NCBI GenBank assembly: GCA_022316685.1
Contig: JAKJHU010000037.1
Location: 21,413,188-21,477,187, forward strand
Length of the DNA: 64,000 nucleotides
Direction of reading: 5' to 3'
Source: Progne subis subis
Taxonomy: Eukaryota; Chordata; Aves; Passeriformes; Hirundinidae
This document shows positions 50,201 to 60,900 of the stretch, in pieces (positions within the stretch are counted from its first letter, which is position 1; every line of letters starts with the position of its first letter). A program made the translations under genes and the position numbers. The notes under the pieces are model-generated. The model made no database searches. It was not told where the DNA came from and worked only from the letters and a program-made list of their open reading frames with translations.

Positions 50201-50588
50201 ACAGTACTTAGAAATCTTTTTTTTGGCTATGTGTGTAATTTTTATCCTTCCTCACAGGACACTTTCGGGTAGTAGGATTTAGCTTTTATGAGACACAAAA
50301 TACTTGAACATAGGTAAAAAGTAATGTTGCAATTCTTTCCAAGTTCACGATAGCTGTAGTATTACTCTGACTTTGTGCTTATAATAGATGGTGATTAAGA
50401 AAAACTCCTTTTACCAATATTCTATTTTAGATGAATTGAAGCTCATTGACTGGGAGAAGGATACTGATTCCACCGATCAGTTCGATGGATCAGAAAAAGA
50501 GGACAGCTTACTAGAGATCTCAGACTCGGACTCCTGCACAAATACTAACTCTCTGCCTGTCAAAGAGGAGAATGATGAGCTTTGTAAG
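38213..50588 (+). CDS. SPIDR: SPIDR, scaffold protein involved in DNA repair, 5' part (exons 1-5)
   Basis: Five exons (38213-38227, 45090-45245, 46159-46237, 47730-47912, 50431-50588) join in frame into the first 197 residues of SPIDR (KIAA0146). The human protein has over 900 residues and is known to scaffold BLM helicase and RAD51 at double-strand breaks in the nucleus. Matches to the human N-terminus, recalled: RKR.WN.EC, AWLRCG.GFQ.TS, a W.SSGSD.SD.... block, and DEL..IDWE.D followed by an EISD.. block. The region is acidic, Ser-rich and low in hydrophobic segments, so probably disordered. The rest of the gene, including the conserved C-terminal half, lies right of the window. Confidence 0.9.
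38228..45089 (+). other. SPIDR: SPIDR intron 1 (6.9 kb)
   Basis: Begins within the CpG island and then turns AT-rich. It holds one CR1 3' terminus at 44.06 kb. A minus-strand 84-codon open frame at 40569-40823 lacks any recognisable domain. No alternative first exon could be identified. Confidence 0.7.
44060..44134 (+). mobile_element. CR1 3' terminal remnant
   Basis: The phrase ccttccaactcaggatattc followed by tgtgattct is the standard CR1 3' end. About 50 bp of degraded 3' UTR (ctatgcagggccaggaat) precedes it. Confidence 0.75.
45090..45245 (+). CDS. SPIDR: SPIDR coding exon 2
   Basis: Codes for 52 residues (6-57), phase 0 at both ends, with acceptor tttttctag and donor GAG followed by gtaaaa. 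The start RKRLWNAECTPFP and the later AWLRCGDGFQSTS match the human N-terminal region closely. The basic RKR opening may contribute to a nuclear localisation signal. This is the best conserved part of SPIDR in the window. Confidence 0.93.
46159..46237 (+). CDS. SPIDR: SPIDR coding exon 3
   Basis: Codes for residues 58-83 plus the first base of codon 84. It is Lys/Arg/Ser-rich at first (SQRPSNKKSRSKK) and then hydrophobic-polar (CLGPLLTSAESAS). The acceptor is taatatag and the donor CTC followed by gtatgt. The basic cluster could be a nuclear localisation signal. Similarity to the human protein is weak here. The call rests on clean splice sites and on phase 1 that fits the next exon. Confidence 0.82.
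47730..47912 (+). CDS. SPIDR: SPIDR coding exon 4
   Basis: Codes for the end of codon 84 to the first base of codon 145, with acceptor ttttcatag and donor GAAG followed by gtaagt. It carries DIIWTSSGSDFSDDE, which matches the human ITWSSSGSDLSDE block and looks like a casein kinase 2 target (Ser followed by acidic residues). The rest is Lys/Ser/Asp-rich and probably disordered. It is longer here than the human spacing between this block and the DEL..IDWE block, as far as I can recall it. Confidence 0.9.
50431..50588 (+). CDS. SPIDR: SPIDR coding exon 5
   Basis: Codes for codon 145 to residue 197, with acceptor tctattttag and donor AAG followed by gtgaga, phase 0. It starts DELKLIDWEKDTD, matching human DELQFIDWEIDSD, and contains LLEISDSDSC, matching human VEISDCASC. 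Residues 171-179 (LLEI followed by alternating Ser and Asp) have the form of a SUMO-interacting motif. No later SPIDR exon could be recognised between 50.6 and 64.0 kb. Confidence 0.93.
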
Positions 50589-50804
50589 GTGAGAAACTGT
50601 TCCAAGTTTAAGAAAAAAGCTGCTACTATAATTATGGAATGTATTCATATTTGTTTGCATTTGAATCGGGGCAGTGTGAGGATTTTGCCTACCTTATCTT
50701 TTCAGAAGGAATTCTGTACCACAAGAATTTCAAGGCATTTTGTTTGACTGCCAAACCTCAAAACCAAGCAGTGTCCCTCACACAGAGCTTGGTAGTGTGG
50801 GCAC

Positions 50805-51070
50805 TGAATTACAGGATGACTGAGGTGGGAAGGCACCTTTGAAGAGTGCCTGCAGTCATCCCCCTTAGTACTTAGTCAAACCCCTCTGCTCACATCTGGA
50901 CAGCTGAAACTGGCTGTTCGGAGCTGTGTCATGTTGCATTTTGAGTATTTGCAAGAGCAGATACTCTACAACTTCTCTGGGCAACATGTGCCACTGCTTG
51001 GTCACCCTTGCAGTAAAGAAGCTTTTTCTTATATTAAAATTGAATTTCTTGTATTTCAATGTGTGTGCAA
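50805..51070 (-). mobile_element. CR1 LINE 3' fragment
   Basis: Reads as reverse-complement CR1: 'gaattacaggatgactgagg', 'acttctctgggcaacatgtg', 'cacccttgcagtaaagaagc', 'ttcttatattaaaattgaat'. It starts 217 bp after the SPIDR exon 5 donor. Confidence 0.85.
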
Positions 51071-51516
51071 AAAGTCTTCAAGTGGGTGGGTTTCTTGCCA
51101 GAGATAATCATCTGGATTCTCTACAGTCTTCTGGCTGTCTGTGACAAGTTGGTCCCCAAATTTCCTGTAGTGTGGTATGTGAGAGAGCAATATTTCCTAT
51201 TGCCCTTTAGTACTTTGAGACTGTGACCATCTAAAAATCCAGGTATTGGGAATAGAGCACAGTGAGGTAAAGGACTACATGCAGGACTCCGTTTTCAGTG
51301 ATAGGGATTGCAGAGCTCCAGAACGGGAAAGCAATAAGAATTGAATCTTACCGGCTAAGATATGGTAGCTACTTTTTTTTACTGCAGAAAATCTAAGTTT
51401 ATTTCTAAAGAAGCATTCTGTGTCAACTATGGATCTTTATTTAGTATCTTAGAGTGAACTGGCCCGTGTGAAAAGACAAGATGTGATGGTACCCTAGGCC
51501 AAAGTAACGTTTGAAA

Positions 51517-51676
51517 TGGGCTGCGCAGGGTCACTGTCCCTGGAGGAGTTCAAGCGAAGACTGGATGAGACGCTTAGTGCCGTGGTCTAGTTGACATGGT
51601 GGCGTGTTTGTTCACAGGTTGGATTCCGTGATCTCAGGGGTCTTTTCCAGCCCTGTTGGCTGTGATTCTGTGATGT
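51517..51676 (+). mobile_element. CR1 LINE 3' terminus
   Basis: Plus-strand CR1 3' UTR: 'ctggaggagttcaagcgaag', 'gtgccgtggtctagttgaca', 'caggggtcttttccagccct', ending gctgtgattctgtgatg with the terminal attctgtg motif. Confidence 0.88.
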
Positions 51677-51689
51677 ACCTACACTCTCT

Positions 51690-51965
51690 CTGGTGCTGGG
51701 GGCTGGTGCCGCGCAGGGAGCCCCGCGCCGGCAGCGCTGCCCGGAATGTGGCGGAGGGGCCCCAGCCGGGCGGGCAGGGCGGAGGGGCCGGGCTGTGACC
51801 GCCGGAGGAGCAGCCGGGGGGAAGGGGCAGCGCTGGCCTGGCAGCCGAGGAACATCGGCCGGCGGAGGCGCGGGTGTGGGAGCAGCCGGGCATCCGAGCT
51901 GGAGCAGCCCGGCAGAGGGCACCGCAGGCCCGGGAACCTCGGCCGGCGGGGGCCACGGGAGGCTG
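51690..51965. other. GC-rich island inside SPIDR intron 5
   Basis: About 275 bp with very high G+C and many CpG dinucleotides, between two plus-strand CR1 3' ends. It contains repeated ggccggcgg motifs (two close copies near 51855 and 51940). About 20 bp after it comes attaaagccttattg, which resembles a retroviral polyadenylation region. It could be an LTR, a CR1 5' UTR, or an internal promoter; none is established. Confidence 0.6.
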
Positions 51966-52149
51966 TTAGCGAAGTGGATTAAAGCCTTATTGAAACTCGT
52001 TTATGTATGGATTCTGTACTAAAATGCTCGCGAGTGAGTGTGACAGGGAGTCCTGCTCACAGAGGGGGAGAGCAGCGCCCGGTTTCCCAGGAATGAGCCC
52101 CATGGGTTCTGCTGCCTTGCTGGGCCCGCAGGGTGGGACGGTGGCTCTG

Positions 52150-52588
52150 CCCGTGGCCCCTCGCCACAAGAAGGACATTGAGGGGCTGGAGCACAAGTGT
52201 GATGAGGAGCGGCTGAGGGAGCTGGGGGTGTTTAGCCTGGAGAAAAGAGGCTCAGGGGAGACATGACCACTCTCTACAACCTGTAGCCAGGTGTGGTCGG
52301 ACTCTTCTCCCAGGCAACAAGTGAGGGGACAAAAGAAATTAGCCTCAAGCTGTGCCAGTGGAGGATCGGGTTGGACATCAGGAAGAATTTATTCACAGAA
52401 AGAGTGATCAGACATTAGAAGGGTCAGCCCAGGAGGGTGGTGGAGTCGCTATCCCTGAAAGTATTTAAGGGAAAAACTGGATGTGGCACTTAGTGCCGTG
52501 GTTTACTTGAACATGATGTTTAGTCATAGGTTGGACTTGATGATCCTGGACTCTTTTCTGACCTAATTGATTCTGTGATTCTGTGAAA
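52150..52588 (+). mobile_element. CR1 LINE 3' fragment
   Basis: Plus-strand CR1: 'cgccacaagaaggacattga', 'gagctgggggtgtttagcct', 'gttggacatcaggaagaatt', 'ggttggacttgatgatcctg', ending in tandem attctgtg copies. The coding remnant has frameshifts and stops. Confidence 0.9.
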
Positions 52589-52798
52589 CAGTGGGTCTGG
52601 CTGTAGCAACGCATGTGACCTGGCACTCGTCAGGCTCCTGTGGGTGTCAGTCCCACTCTAGCATCTGTAGTTCAGAGTTCAGCAAGGGTCAGTCAAATGT
52701 TTTCAAATTATGAAGAACTTATTTTATACAGCCAAGTCCTGGGCTCTGCAGCATTGGAAGAGGCTGCATGGTCTGCATAAAGCTGTGAAAACAGAATT

Positions 52799-52828
52799 GA
52801 GATTTATGCAAGTGAGATTTATGCAAGT
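52799..52828. repeat. 15-bp perfect tandem duplication
   Basis: gagatttatgcaagt occurs twice head to tail without a mismatch. Confidence 0.95.
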
Positions 52829-54834
52829 GGTAAAAGTTGTCCTGTTTTTATTACACCACCATGACTTATCCCAGTGTACATGGAAAGTTGGATAAACGTC
52901 GTGACACGTTCATATTAATAAATGATGCTCATGAGAGGGTTTTTTTGGGATGTAACCATACTGTAATAAAACGTTTTTAAATCTAACCAGAACAGTTATG
53001 CTAGTACAAAAGATGTGGGTACATTGAGAAACTGAGGTTGTCCCTATAGATTTTCTCTTCTTCCCCATCCCAGCTGTGGAGATCCACACTGTGGGAATTT
53101 TGCTGGGTGGTCACCCTCAGCAGAACACTTTCTTCTGGGAATTCAGTATATGCAGGAGGGTAAATCCCCAGTGATTGCTCTGCCTGCTGCAGTCTTTGTT
53201 TTGCTTTATTCGGGATATGCTGTTTTCCAAGGAAAAAACTGCTAGAAAAAGAACTGCAGGCAAGCTGAGAGATTTCCAAGAGAGAATAGAAAAGCACTAT
53301 TCACTATAGGAGGTCATTTGCTGTATGAGTATTCTTTTAAAAAGCCTGTTAATTTGTGGCCTAGTTCATGGTGAGGGAAGGGAAAAAGCCAAATGTTGAT
53401 ATATCATCATTTTCGTGGTATTTACTAAATATCTAGAATCTAATGGAGTGTGTGGATAATCAAAAGACCATGAAATTTATTTTACGCCACTTCAAAATAT
53501 GCCAAATACCAAGAGGTTCTGGAGGTTTAGGATTACTGCCAAAATATCTTTATGGTAGTATTTACTCTTGGTAGGAGTGTATTATGTTTCTACTGGGAAA
53601 TCTCTTTCCCCCCTCCTTTATATTCTAGTATATCTAATTTAAAAATGACTTCTATTCGGTGATAATTAACTGCATAGAAAAGCTTCACGTATTGTTTTGG
53701 TTGGAAGATAAGATTCTTGCTTATCTGTAGGCTGTAAAGCTGCAGTCACGACTCAGTTTATGTTCCAAGTCCCTGTGCTGTGTCTTTCCTATCAACTATC
53801 CACTTCTGATGTGTAAAGCTGCTTGATAGAGGATAATGAGGAAGGCAAGTTGAAGCTGGCCTTGTGATAGCAGCTAATTTTTGTCTTCAGTTCAGAATTT
53901 TTGAAGGAAGCATGTGCAAGATATGACAGGGCCATGCTTTACTTTGCTTTAGTTATTTTTAGGGGATGAGAGAGTTGTTTTATGTTAGCTTTCATTTGAC
54001 CTATACGTGGTTGAATTTTTGCTTAAGATGATGCAGGACAAAGATCTGACAAGGTGATCCCAGAAGGTTCTATTCTTACAGTTCTTTGACTTCCAGTTAC
54101 CAGTGGTGGATACCTAGGGGAACTTGTTTCTTGGAGAACATGGTACTAAAATACAGATTAGTAGTTAATCTTAGTTTTTCAGCGTATATATTTTCCAAAA
54201 CACCACCATGTAATCACTTCAAAATTGAAAAACTCCATACTTTTGTGCACTGGTAGTGCCTACTTTTTGCCAAACTTGTGTAGAGACTTTTTGTCTCATG
54301 AGCTGAAGTTCCATATTTAGTAGGAGCTGCTTATCTATGAAGCAAGGTGTGCTCCTACAGGTAAATTTCTCTCTCCTTCCATACTATCTCTGAACCTCTG
54401 GGAACTTTCTCTGGCCCTGTGCACTGAGTGGCATCTTCCCCACTTTGAACCCTTCCTCAAAACCCTTCCTTAATCTCGTAAAGTAGGCCAGCAGGCCAGC
54501 ATTTGTATGGAGTATATAATTTTAATGACTTACAAGAGTATGGTCTTTCTTTGTGCCCTCTCTGGTAAATCTCCTTTATCAGGTTCTGGTGGTTAGCCAG
54601 ATTTGCTTGCTTTGCATGGGGAGCAAGTGAGGTTTATCCCAGAATGGTGTGAGGAATTAGTCTTATGTGTTCGCTGTGTAGCATGAATAAAGCTTAACTG
54701 GTTACAGCAGATCCTCTTTATTGCACAGCACACTAGTAAGTGCAGTAGACACTTGTCTGATGATCTTAACTTCTGTTTTGGATGAAAATTCATCAAAAAG
54801 TCACATGGTTAAGAGCTTATTCCCTCTGAATCTT

Positions 54835-55170
54835 AGAATCATAGAATGGATTGGCTTGGAAGGAAGATTGAAGATCATCCAGTTCCAAGCACCTGACGTG
54901 GGCATCACCTTTCACTAGACCAGGTTGATCAAAGCTCCATCCAACCTGGCCTTGAACGCTTCCAGAGGTGGTACATCCACAACTTCTCTAGGCAACTTTT
55001 TCCAGTGTCTCACCACCCTCACAGTAAAGATTTTCTCCATCATATCTAATCTAAAGGTACCCTGATTCCATTTAAAGCCATTCCCCCTTGTTCTATTGCT
55101 ACAAGACCTTGTAAGAAGTCTCTCTCCATCTCTTTCATAGGCATCTGGTAGGGACTGGAATACATAGAGA
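54835..55170 (-). mobile_element. CR1 LINE 3' fragment
   Basis: Reverse-complement CR1: 'cttagaatcatagaatggat', 'gatcatccagttccaagcac', 'aacctggccttgaacgcttc', 'acaagaccttgtaagaagtc'. This is another subfamily from the copy at 7.4 kb. The 3' terminus is on the left. Confidence 0.9.
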
Positions 55171-57941
55171 GTGTTAATATCCCCAAACTATTATGCTGAA
55201 TGAAGACAGACAACTGAAGAGATTTGCCATGTGTAATGTGTTTCAAAACTCTTTAATAAATCCCTACCACATTGTCAGTGCTCTATTGTGCTGCCGTCTG
55301 TGTGCCCTGACAGTGGGCCATCTGATGTGATACTGAATAATATGCTAAAATTATTTTAATGTTGTGCAAAGGGTTTATTTTGGGGGTTTCCCTCCGTGAA
55401 GAACACATTATTTTAGAAGTCCTTCCTGGATGGCTATATGTAGGCCTGTGTCTTTTACCTGAGGCCTTCTGATATTTCAAATTAAGGTTCATTCAGTTGT
55501 TTAGTTTGTGGATTTTTATTACTGTCTTAACTGGCTTTTAAAAAGGTGCTCAAAACAAATTCTGTCCTTCTGTGGCATTACATTAAGGAGGATTCAACAC
55601 ACTTCATGAAATTCTGAAGAGGTAATTTAAAAAATGAGCAGGCCAAGATTTGCTGTTATTTCTGGACTTGCTTTTGTGTTCTGGCTTTCTTGATCCATTA
55701 TAATGGTAATTATAACTAACATTGGCTTGGTAATTAGAACTGAGTCTAGAACTATTGTTGTGTAACAGAATTTAAAACAGGTTATCTCAAGGTAGGGAAT
55801 CATTATTATGGCAAATGGAATTTGTGTCATCCTGTCAGACGGATGACTTAACATGGATAAAGGGCGATGATAAGACCATGTTATTGCCAGCATTTACTTT
55901 TGTCAGTTCATTACTGTGGGTATTTTTTTTTTCAAATGTTCAATATATACAAAATACCCACAAGCTCGCAATTTTTTCCAAATGTATACTTTATGGAATA
56001 TTTCGAGCTTTCTCCAGTTCAACCTGCACAAGACAGTCTCAGAAGCAAGGTCAGACAAGTTTGCTTAGGGATTTATCTAGTTGGATCCTGGAAAACTTGA
56101 AGGATGAAGGCAGCATAACTGGTCTAGGGGGCATTCTTCTACCTTCTCTGTCTCTCCTCCTTGTCTTTTCAAAAACAGGAACCTTACTTTTCTGGGTAGA
56201 ACTGGGCTCTTCAGCTAGGCCTTTTAAGCAAGACCTACAGATCAGCAGATTGCAAGTCAACAGTGGTACAGAAACAGACACCTTTTGCTTTCATGTCTGC
56301 AAGGTGAAAGGATTTGTATCTGAATGACCAGACAAAACAGAACGTGTGCACCAGCTGTTTTCTGCTGCATCCTGGCTGCAGGGATGTCTCTGCATCTTCT
56401 GATACTGGAATCAGGCCTTCAAGGTTTTTTTCCTTAGTCACAGACAATATTTCCCCTCTCAACTTTCTGTTTCCATGATTTGGTCAGATTACCAGAATAG
56501 GAAACAGGATGTTTCTAGGTGCGCTGTAGCTATTTGTGTTATAACAAGCTTTTTTTTTCAGTCTGTAGATAAACAATGACCCCATTAAGTTTAAAACAGG
56601 ATGGTTGACACTACTTTAGCTAATACGTAAGTGGCTCAGATATTCCTTCCTTTGATGTTTAAATTATCTTGGGACTATTTTTCTTTGTAATTCTGGGACA
56701 TGGGTTCAAATGTCAGTGTGGCTGAATTGGCTCATTATCCTCCTCAAGGACACAGTTATATGAGTGTCTTGATACACATTATGCGTATTTTTGGTGGTGC
56801 AAAAATGCCTGAGGTCCGTGATGCCCGTTTTGAAGGAAGCATCTTTGATCACAGTTTTCATACATACAGGTGCTTTTGTAGGTGATCCACAGTGTCAGTG
56901 AGTTAGCTGTGCTTCTTTGTGCCTAGTTTGTGAAATTCCTGGATGACTTATTAATTAGGTTTAGCAGAGAACTTTGCGTACCACCTTCTGGACGTATGAA
57001 ATCTGATGGATCACAGCACCTATGCCAGTGACATAAACAGCTTTGCTGCCTTGAGCTGTCACTCCCAGAGTGTTTTTTTATGTTGTTTGAAGCACCAGGC
57101 TGTTTGTGAATGCTAATCCAACCTCTCTGCTCTGTTTAACTTAAGGCTTCAGCCGAGTCCCGTATTCTTTCTTACACAGCTCTGGAGAGCAACAACTTCA
57201 AGTGCAGCTGACAGCATTACTATCTTGGCATATATGTATTGAATGCCCCTCTCTATGTGGTCTTCCCACATCCTCCCCAAGTCTGCCTGGTGTTTTAAAC
57301 AAGATTCAGGAGGCCCGTGTTAACTTTCTTGCAGCTGCATGCCACACAAGGCATCTGCATTTCCTCAGGTCTGGCACCTCTCTGGGGCATGGCTCTTGAC
57401 AGCACCACAGAGGATCTTCAGGAGTAACGGGGAGAAGCAGTGCAATGCATGTTTGCCCTGTCGGGGCCCTGACCTCCATCTAAAGAGATGAGGCAAAGAA
57501 AGAGGGTCTTGTCTGTCTCCTGTTTGTAGCTTTCCTGATGCTGCAAGCACAAGAGGCTGCAGGGACGCACTGCTGGGAGTGCAGTGCTCTCCTTTGAAAG
57601 AAGAGAGAGGATAAACCAGAGGGATTAACAACGTTAATAGGAAGCTAAAGGCTTTTGTCTTGCTGGTTTACTCACCTCTGATGAGGCTTTCTGTTGTTTG
57701 CTATTATGGATAATTTGCTAATAGTTTTGTGCTCTGCAAAGAGTCGTGAGCGCCGTGAGAAAGCTGCTGAGTTTTGATTTGTCTGATTTTTGTCTTCCAA
57801 ACTGTTTCAGGAGCCTTTAGGATAAATTGGAGGAGAGGCTGATTTGAATTTTTTGGTAATTCTTTTTGAAGAAATGGTGGAAGAGAACTTTAATGGGAAA
57901 CACAGGCCCAGTCTTAATAATTTCTGTTTCCTATAAATGTG

Positions 57942-57975
57942 CTTTCTAAATATTGTAACTTTCTAAATATTGTAA
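57942..57975. repeat. 17-bp perfect tandem duplication
   Basis: ctttctaaatattgtaa occurs twice head to tail without a mismatch. Confidence 0.95.
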
Positions 57976-60900
57976 TTCTGGAGGAGACCTGAACAGACTA
58001 GATTGGCTAATGACTTGAATTCTCTAAAAGCCTTTGGTTCAGTCTTTCTTGTGGGTTTTCACAGTGCTTTAAAAATAGCTTTATGTTCTTTTAGTGGCTG
58101 GTTCTGTCACCCATTTTGTTAGTTCATGTTGTCAGGAGAGGGACCTAATTTACTGGGGAAAGTAAAATTCTCATTTACTACCAAGGATGTTTGTTGCAAT
58201 CGGTTATGGAAAAAAAAAACATTGCATGTCATTTCAAGGTTCCTACTGCAGTTGCAGCTTCCATCTTTTCACAAGTGAATCTTACTGGTATTGAGGTTTG
58301 TGGCAGCAGTATAAGAAAGGCATGCATATGTCTTTCTCAAAAAAAAAAAAATGCATGTGTAATACTGCCTATAAAATGTCTTTTAAGTGAAAATAAGATG
58401 CCTAAACGTCCAAGGTCATCCAGTTCCTGGTAGAAGAAGTAAAGCATGAAGTGTACCAAAAATCATCCAACTATCCTTGTATTTAAGCTTTCTCTTCTAA
58501 TAAGTTCCTTGTCAATTTTGACCAAAACAGAAAAATTCCTTTTGTAGTAAGGGTTAGTGTGTAGCAGCTCTTTGTAGAATCTACTGCACTTTGAAGATCT
58601 AGAATTTAGAATATCTTAGAAAACACAGGAAGGCCAGAGTTTAGAAAGAATTCCAAACTAACCTCAGGGTTATTAAAAAAACCTCTGAGTTTTTTCCTGT
58701 GTGTTTCTCTTTAATGGATGGAGCTCCCTCCATATCTATATATGGAAGAAGTCAGTTATGTGCAGTTTTGTTTTGTGATTGATTTGGATTTTTTGTTTTA
58801 TTTTTTAAGTCATGGCATTGTATCTTTAGCTTGTAAAGAATTCAGTTTGATGGTAAGGTGTGGGGAACATGACTTTTGTTCCTGGCTTCCATTGCAGTGT
58901 GGAAGTGTGTTGGATAGGTAAGAGAGGAATAAAGGGGGCAGAACAAATGGCATAAAATTGACTGAGAGTATGTATAATGGAAATTGAGAAATTTGGAGGT
59001 ATGAAATGTTGTTGGGTGAGGGGTTGACTTTCTTGGGAACAGTAAGAAGGGACTGGGATGGTGTGAAAATGTAATCTCTCATATCCAGTTTGTCAGGGTC
59101 TGTGTCATGTTCTGTGATAAGCAGTTTCTATACTAATGTCTGAATCATCTGTAGATGACAATTCAGATTTACAGTTCTTTTGTTATCAGGACACTCATGT
59201 TCCAGACTAACAACCTTGGTGACTGATTAACCCTTTCTGTGGAGATGGTCTCTAACTCCATAGCTATAATATGTTAAAGTATGTTAAAGAGGATTTTGCC
59301 TGCTCTGTAGGAATCTGTTAGCACATTCTTGTGTATAGACCAGCTGCTCCATCCCTTTTTGTCTCCTTTAGGATAATATTATTTGCCTTCAGACGAGGGC
59401 AACAGCCTTGACTTACCTGCTGGTTTTATCTTTGTCCTCAATCTCTCTGGAAATACGCTATGAAATTGTTACTTCATATGATATCTTTCCCACTACTCAC
59501 AACTTCAGCCGAGCTCTGTTATTCCAACTTCCTGGACACATGGAGAAGTTGTTGCACCTGGCTCTTGATTCACTACTCAGTCCCAGCACAGTGGCATTCT
59601 TTTTGACTCAGTCCCAGTTGCTCTCCTCCCACTCTGTCTCCTCAGCACAGTCACTATTTCATTCTCTTGTCCCCATTCACCTTCACCTGGCCATTGTTTG
59701 GTGTCAGTTCACTGGTTCTGTCTTGCCTAATACAACATTTTAGTCCTGTGCTACCAAGTGCTCTCATCTGGTTGCAACTCTTTAGAAACACTGATTGCAG
59801 AAAGCTTGTTGCTGGTTTGCAGGCACCTTGACACCTCCTGTGCATGGGAAAGGGAGCATTAAAGCTAAGTGAGAAAACCAGACTAGAACTGTCTACTTGT
59901 GAGGGCAGACACAGTGGGCAGAGCAGCTTCATCCTGACCTAAATAGTTGTGTATGAGTAGGGTTGAGGTTTGTTTTGGGTTTTAAATACTCTGAAAGGCT
60001 GCTAAAAACACCACTTTAAGAATCCCCTAAGCTTGCACACAAACTGGACTAGTGGATAGTAGCTTTGGTCTTTCCATTTCACAAGAAAAAAGCTGCAGTG
60101 GAACTCGAAAAGCTTCAGAGCGAGTTAGTAAGAGCAAAAAGTTCTAGAGAATAGAAGTCTTCAATCTCATAAAGAGATAGTTGTGGAGAGGGCATGAAAG
60201 AAACCCATGCCTCAAATAGATAAGAAGTGAACCAAATGACTGGCTACTGTCTCAGTGCTAGGAGGCATCAAGTGAAACCTGCAGGTTGATTCAACATTAA
60301 AACGGAGTTGATTCATCCTACCATATGAGCTGCTGAACTCCTTGTCACAGAATGACACAGATGCTGACAGATTACATGGGTTCAACACTAACTGGGCAAA
60401 CTCAAGGACAACAAGACAAATCTGTTAAGAATTAAATACGAAGATCTTGCCTCTAGTTGTAGCCACAAACAGGAATCAGGAAGGCTCTTCTGTGGCAACA
60501 CTGCTGCATGCTTGTCCTTTTTTAAACTCTTCCCTAACCATCTGACATTAATCATAGTTGGAGACAAAAGTAAGGGGGTAGAATGATCCTTGGTAGTACT
60601 CCCCTTCAGCTATTCCCATGTTTGTGTGCTGTGGGCTTTCCAGCGCGTGTGAATTTTGTCCTTTTTACCATTGCCACCCCGGGTGCTTCCTTTGCAGAGC
60701 AACTGAGAAGTCACATACCAAAAGGCAATGTTGCAAACGAGTCTCCACTTCGTCAGTGCAGTGGATACCCTTTGTAGCTGTAGTTCTCTACCACCTGCTG
60801 CTCCGTGTGGCTTCTGCAGGGTGTTCTTTCATGTAGCCTAGTTTGTGCTTACCTCATGTTTTTAATAAATCTTTCTGTACAGCCATAAGGAAGGAGAGGA

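Larger units (their letters stand above)
45246..50430 (+). other. SPIDR: SPIDR introns 2-4 (0.9, 1.5 and 2.5 kb)
   Basis: Intron 2 is 45246-46158, intron 3 is 46238-47729 and intron 4 is 47913-50430. All start GT and end AG. They are AT-rich with short T runs. I see no transposon or RNA gene in them. Confidence 0.75.

Noticed and set aside
55815..56327. 170-codon plus-strand frame in SPIDR intron 5
   Set aside because: No similarity to the expected following SPIDR residues, no domain, and no good splice sites bounding it.
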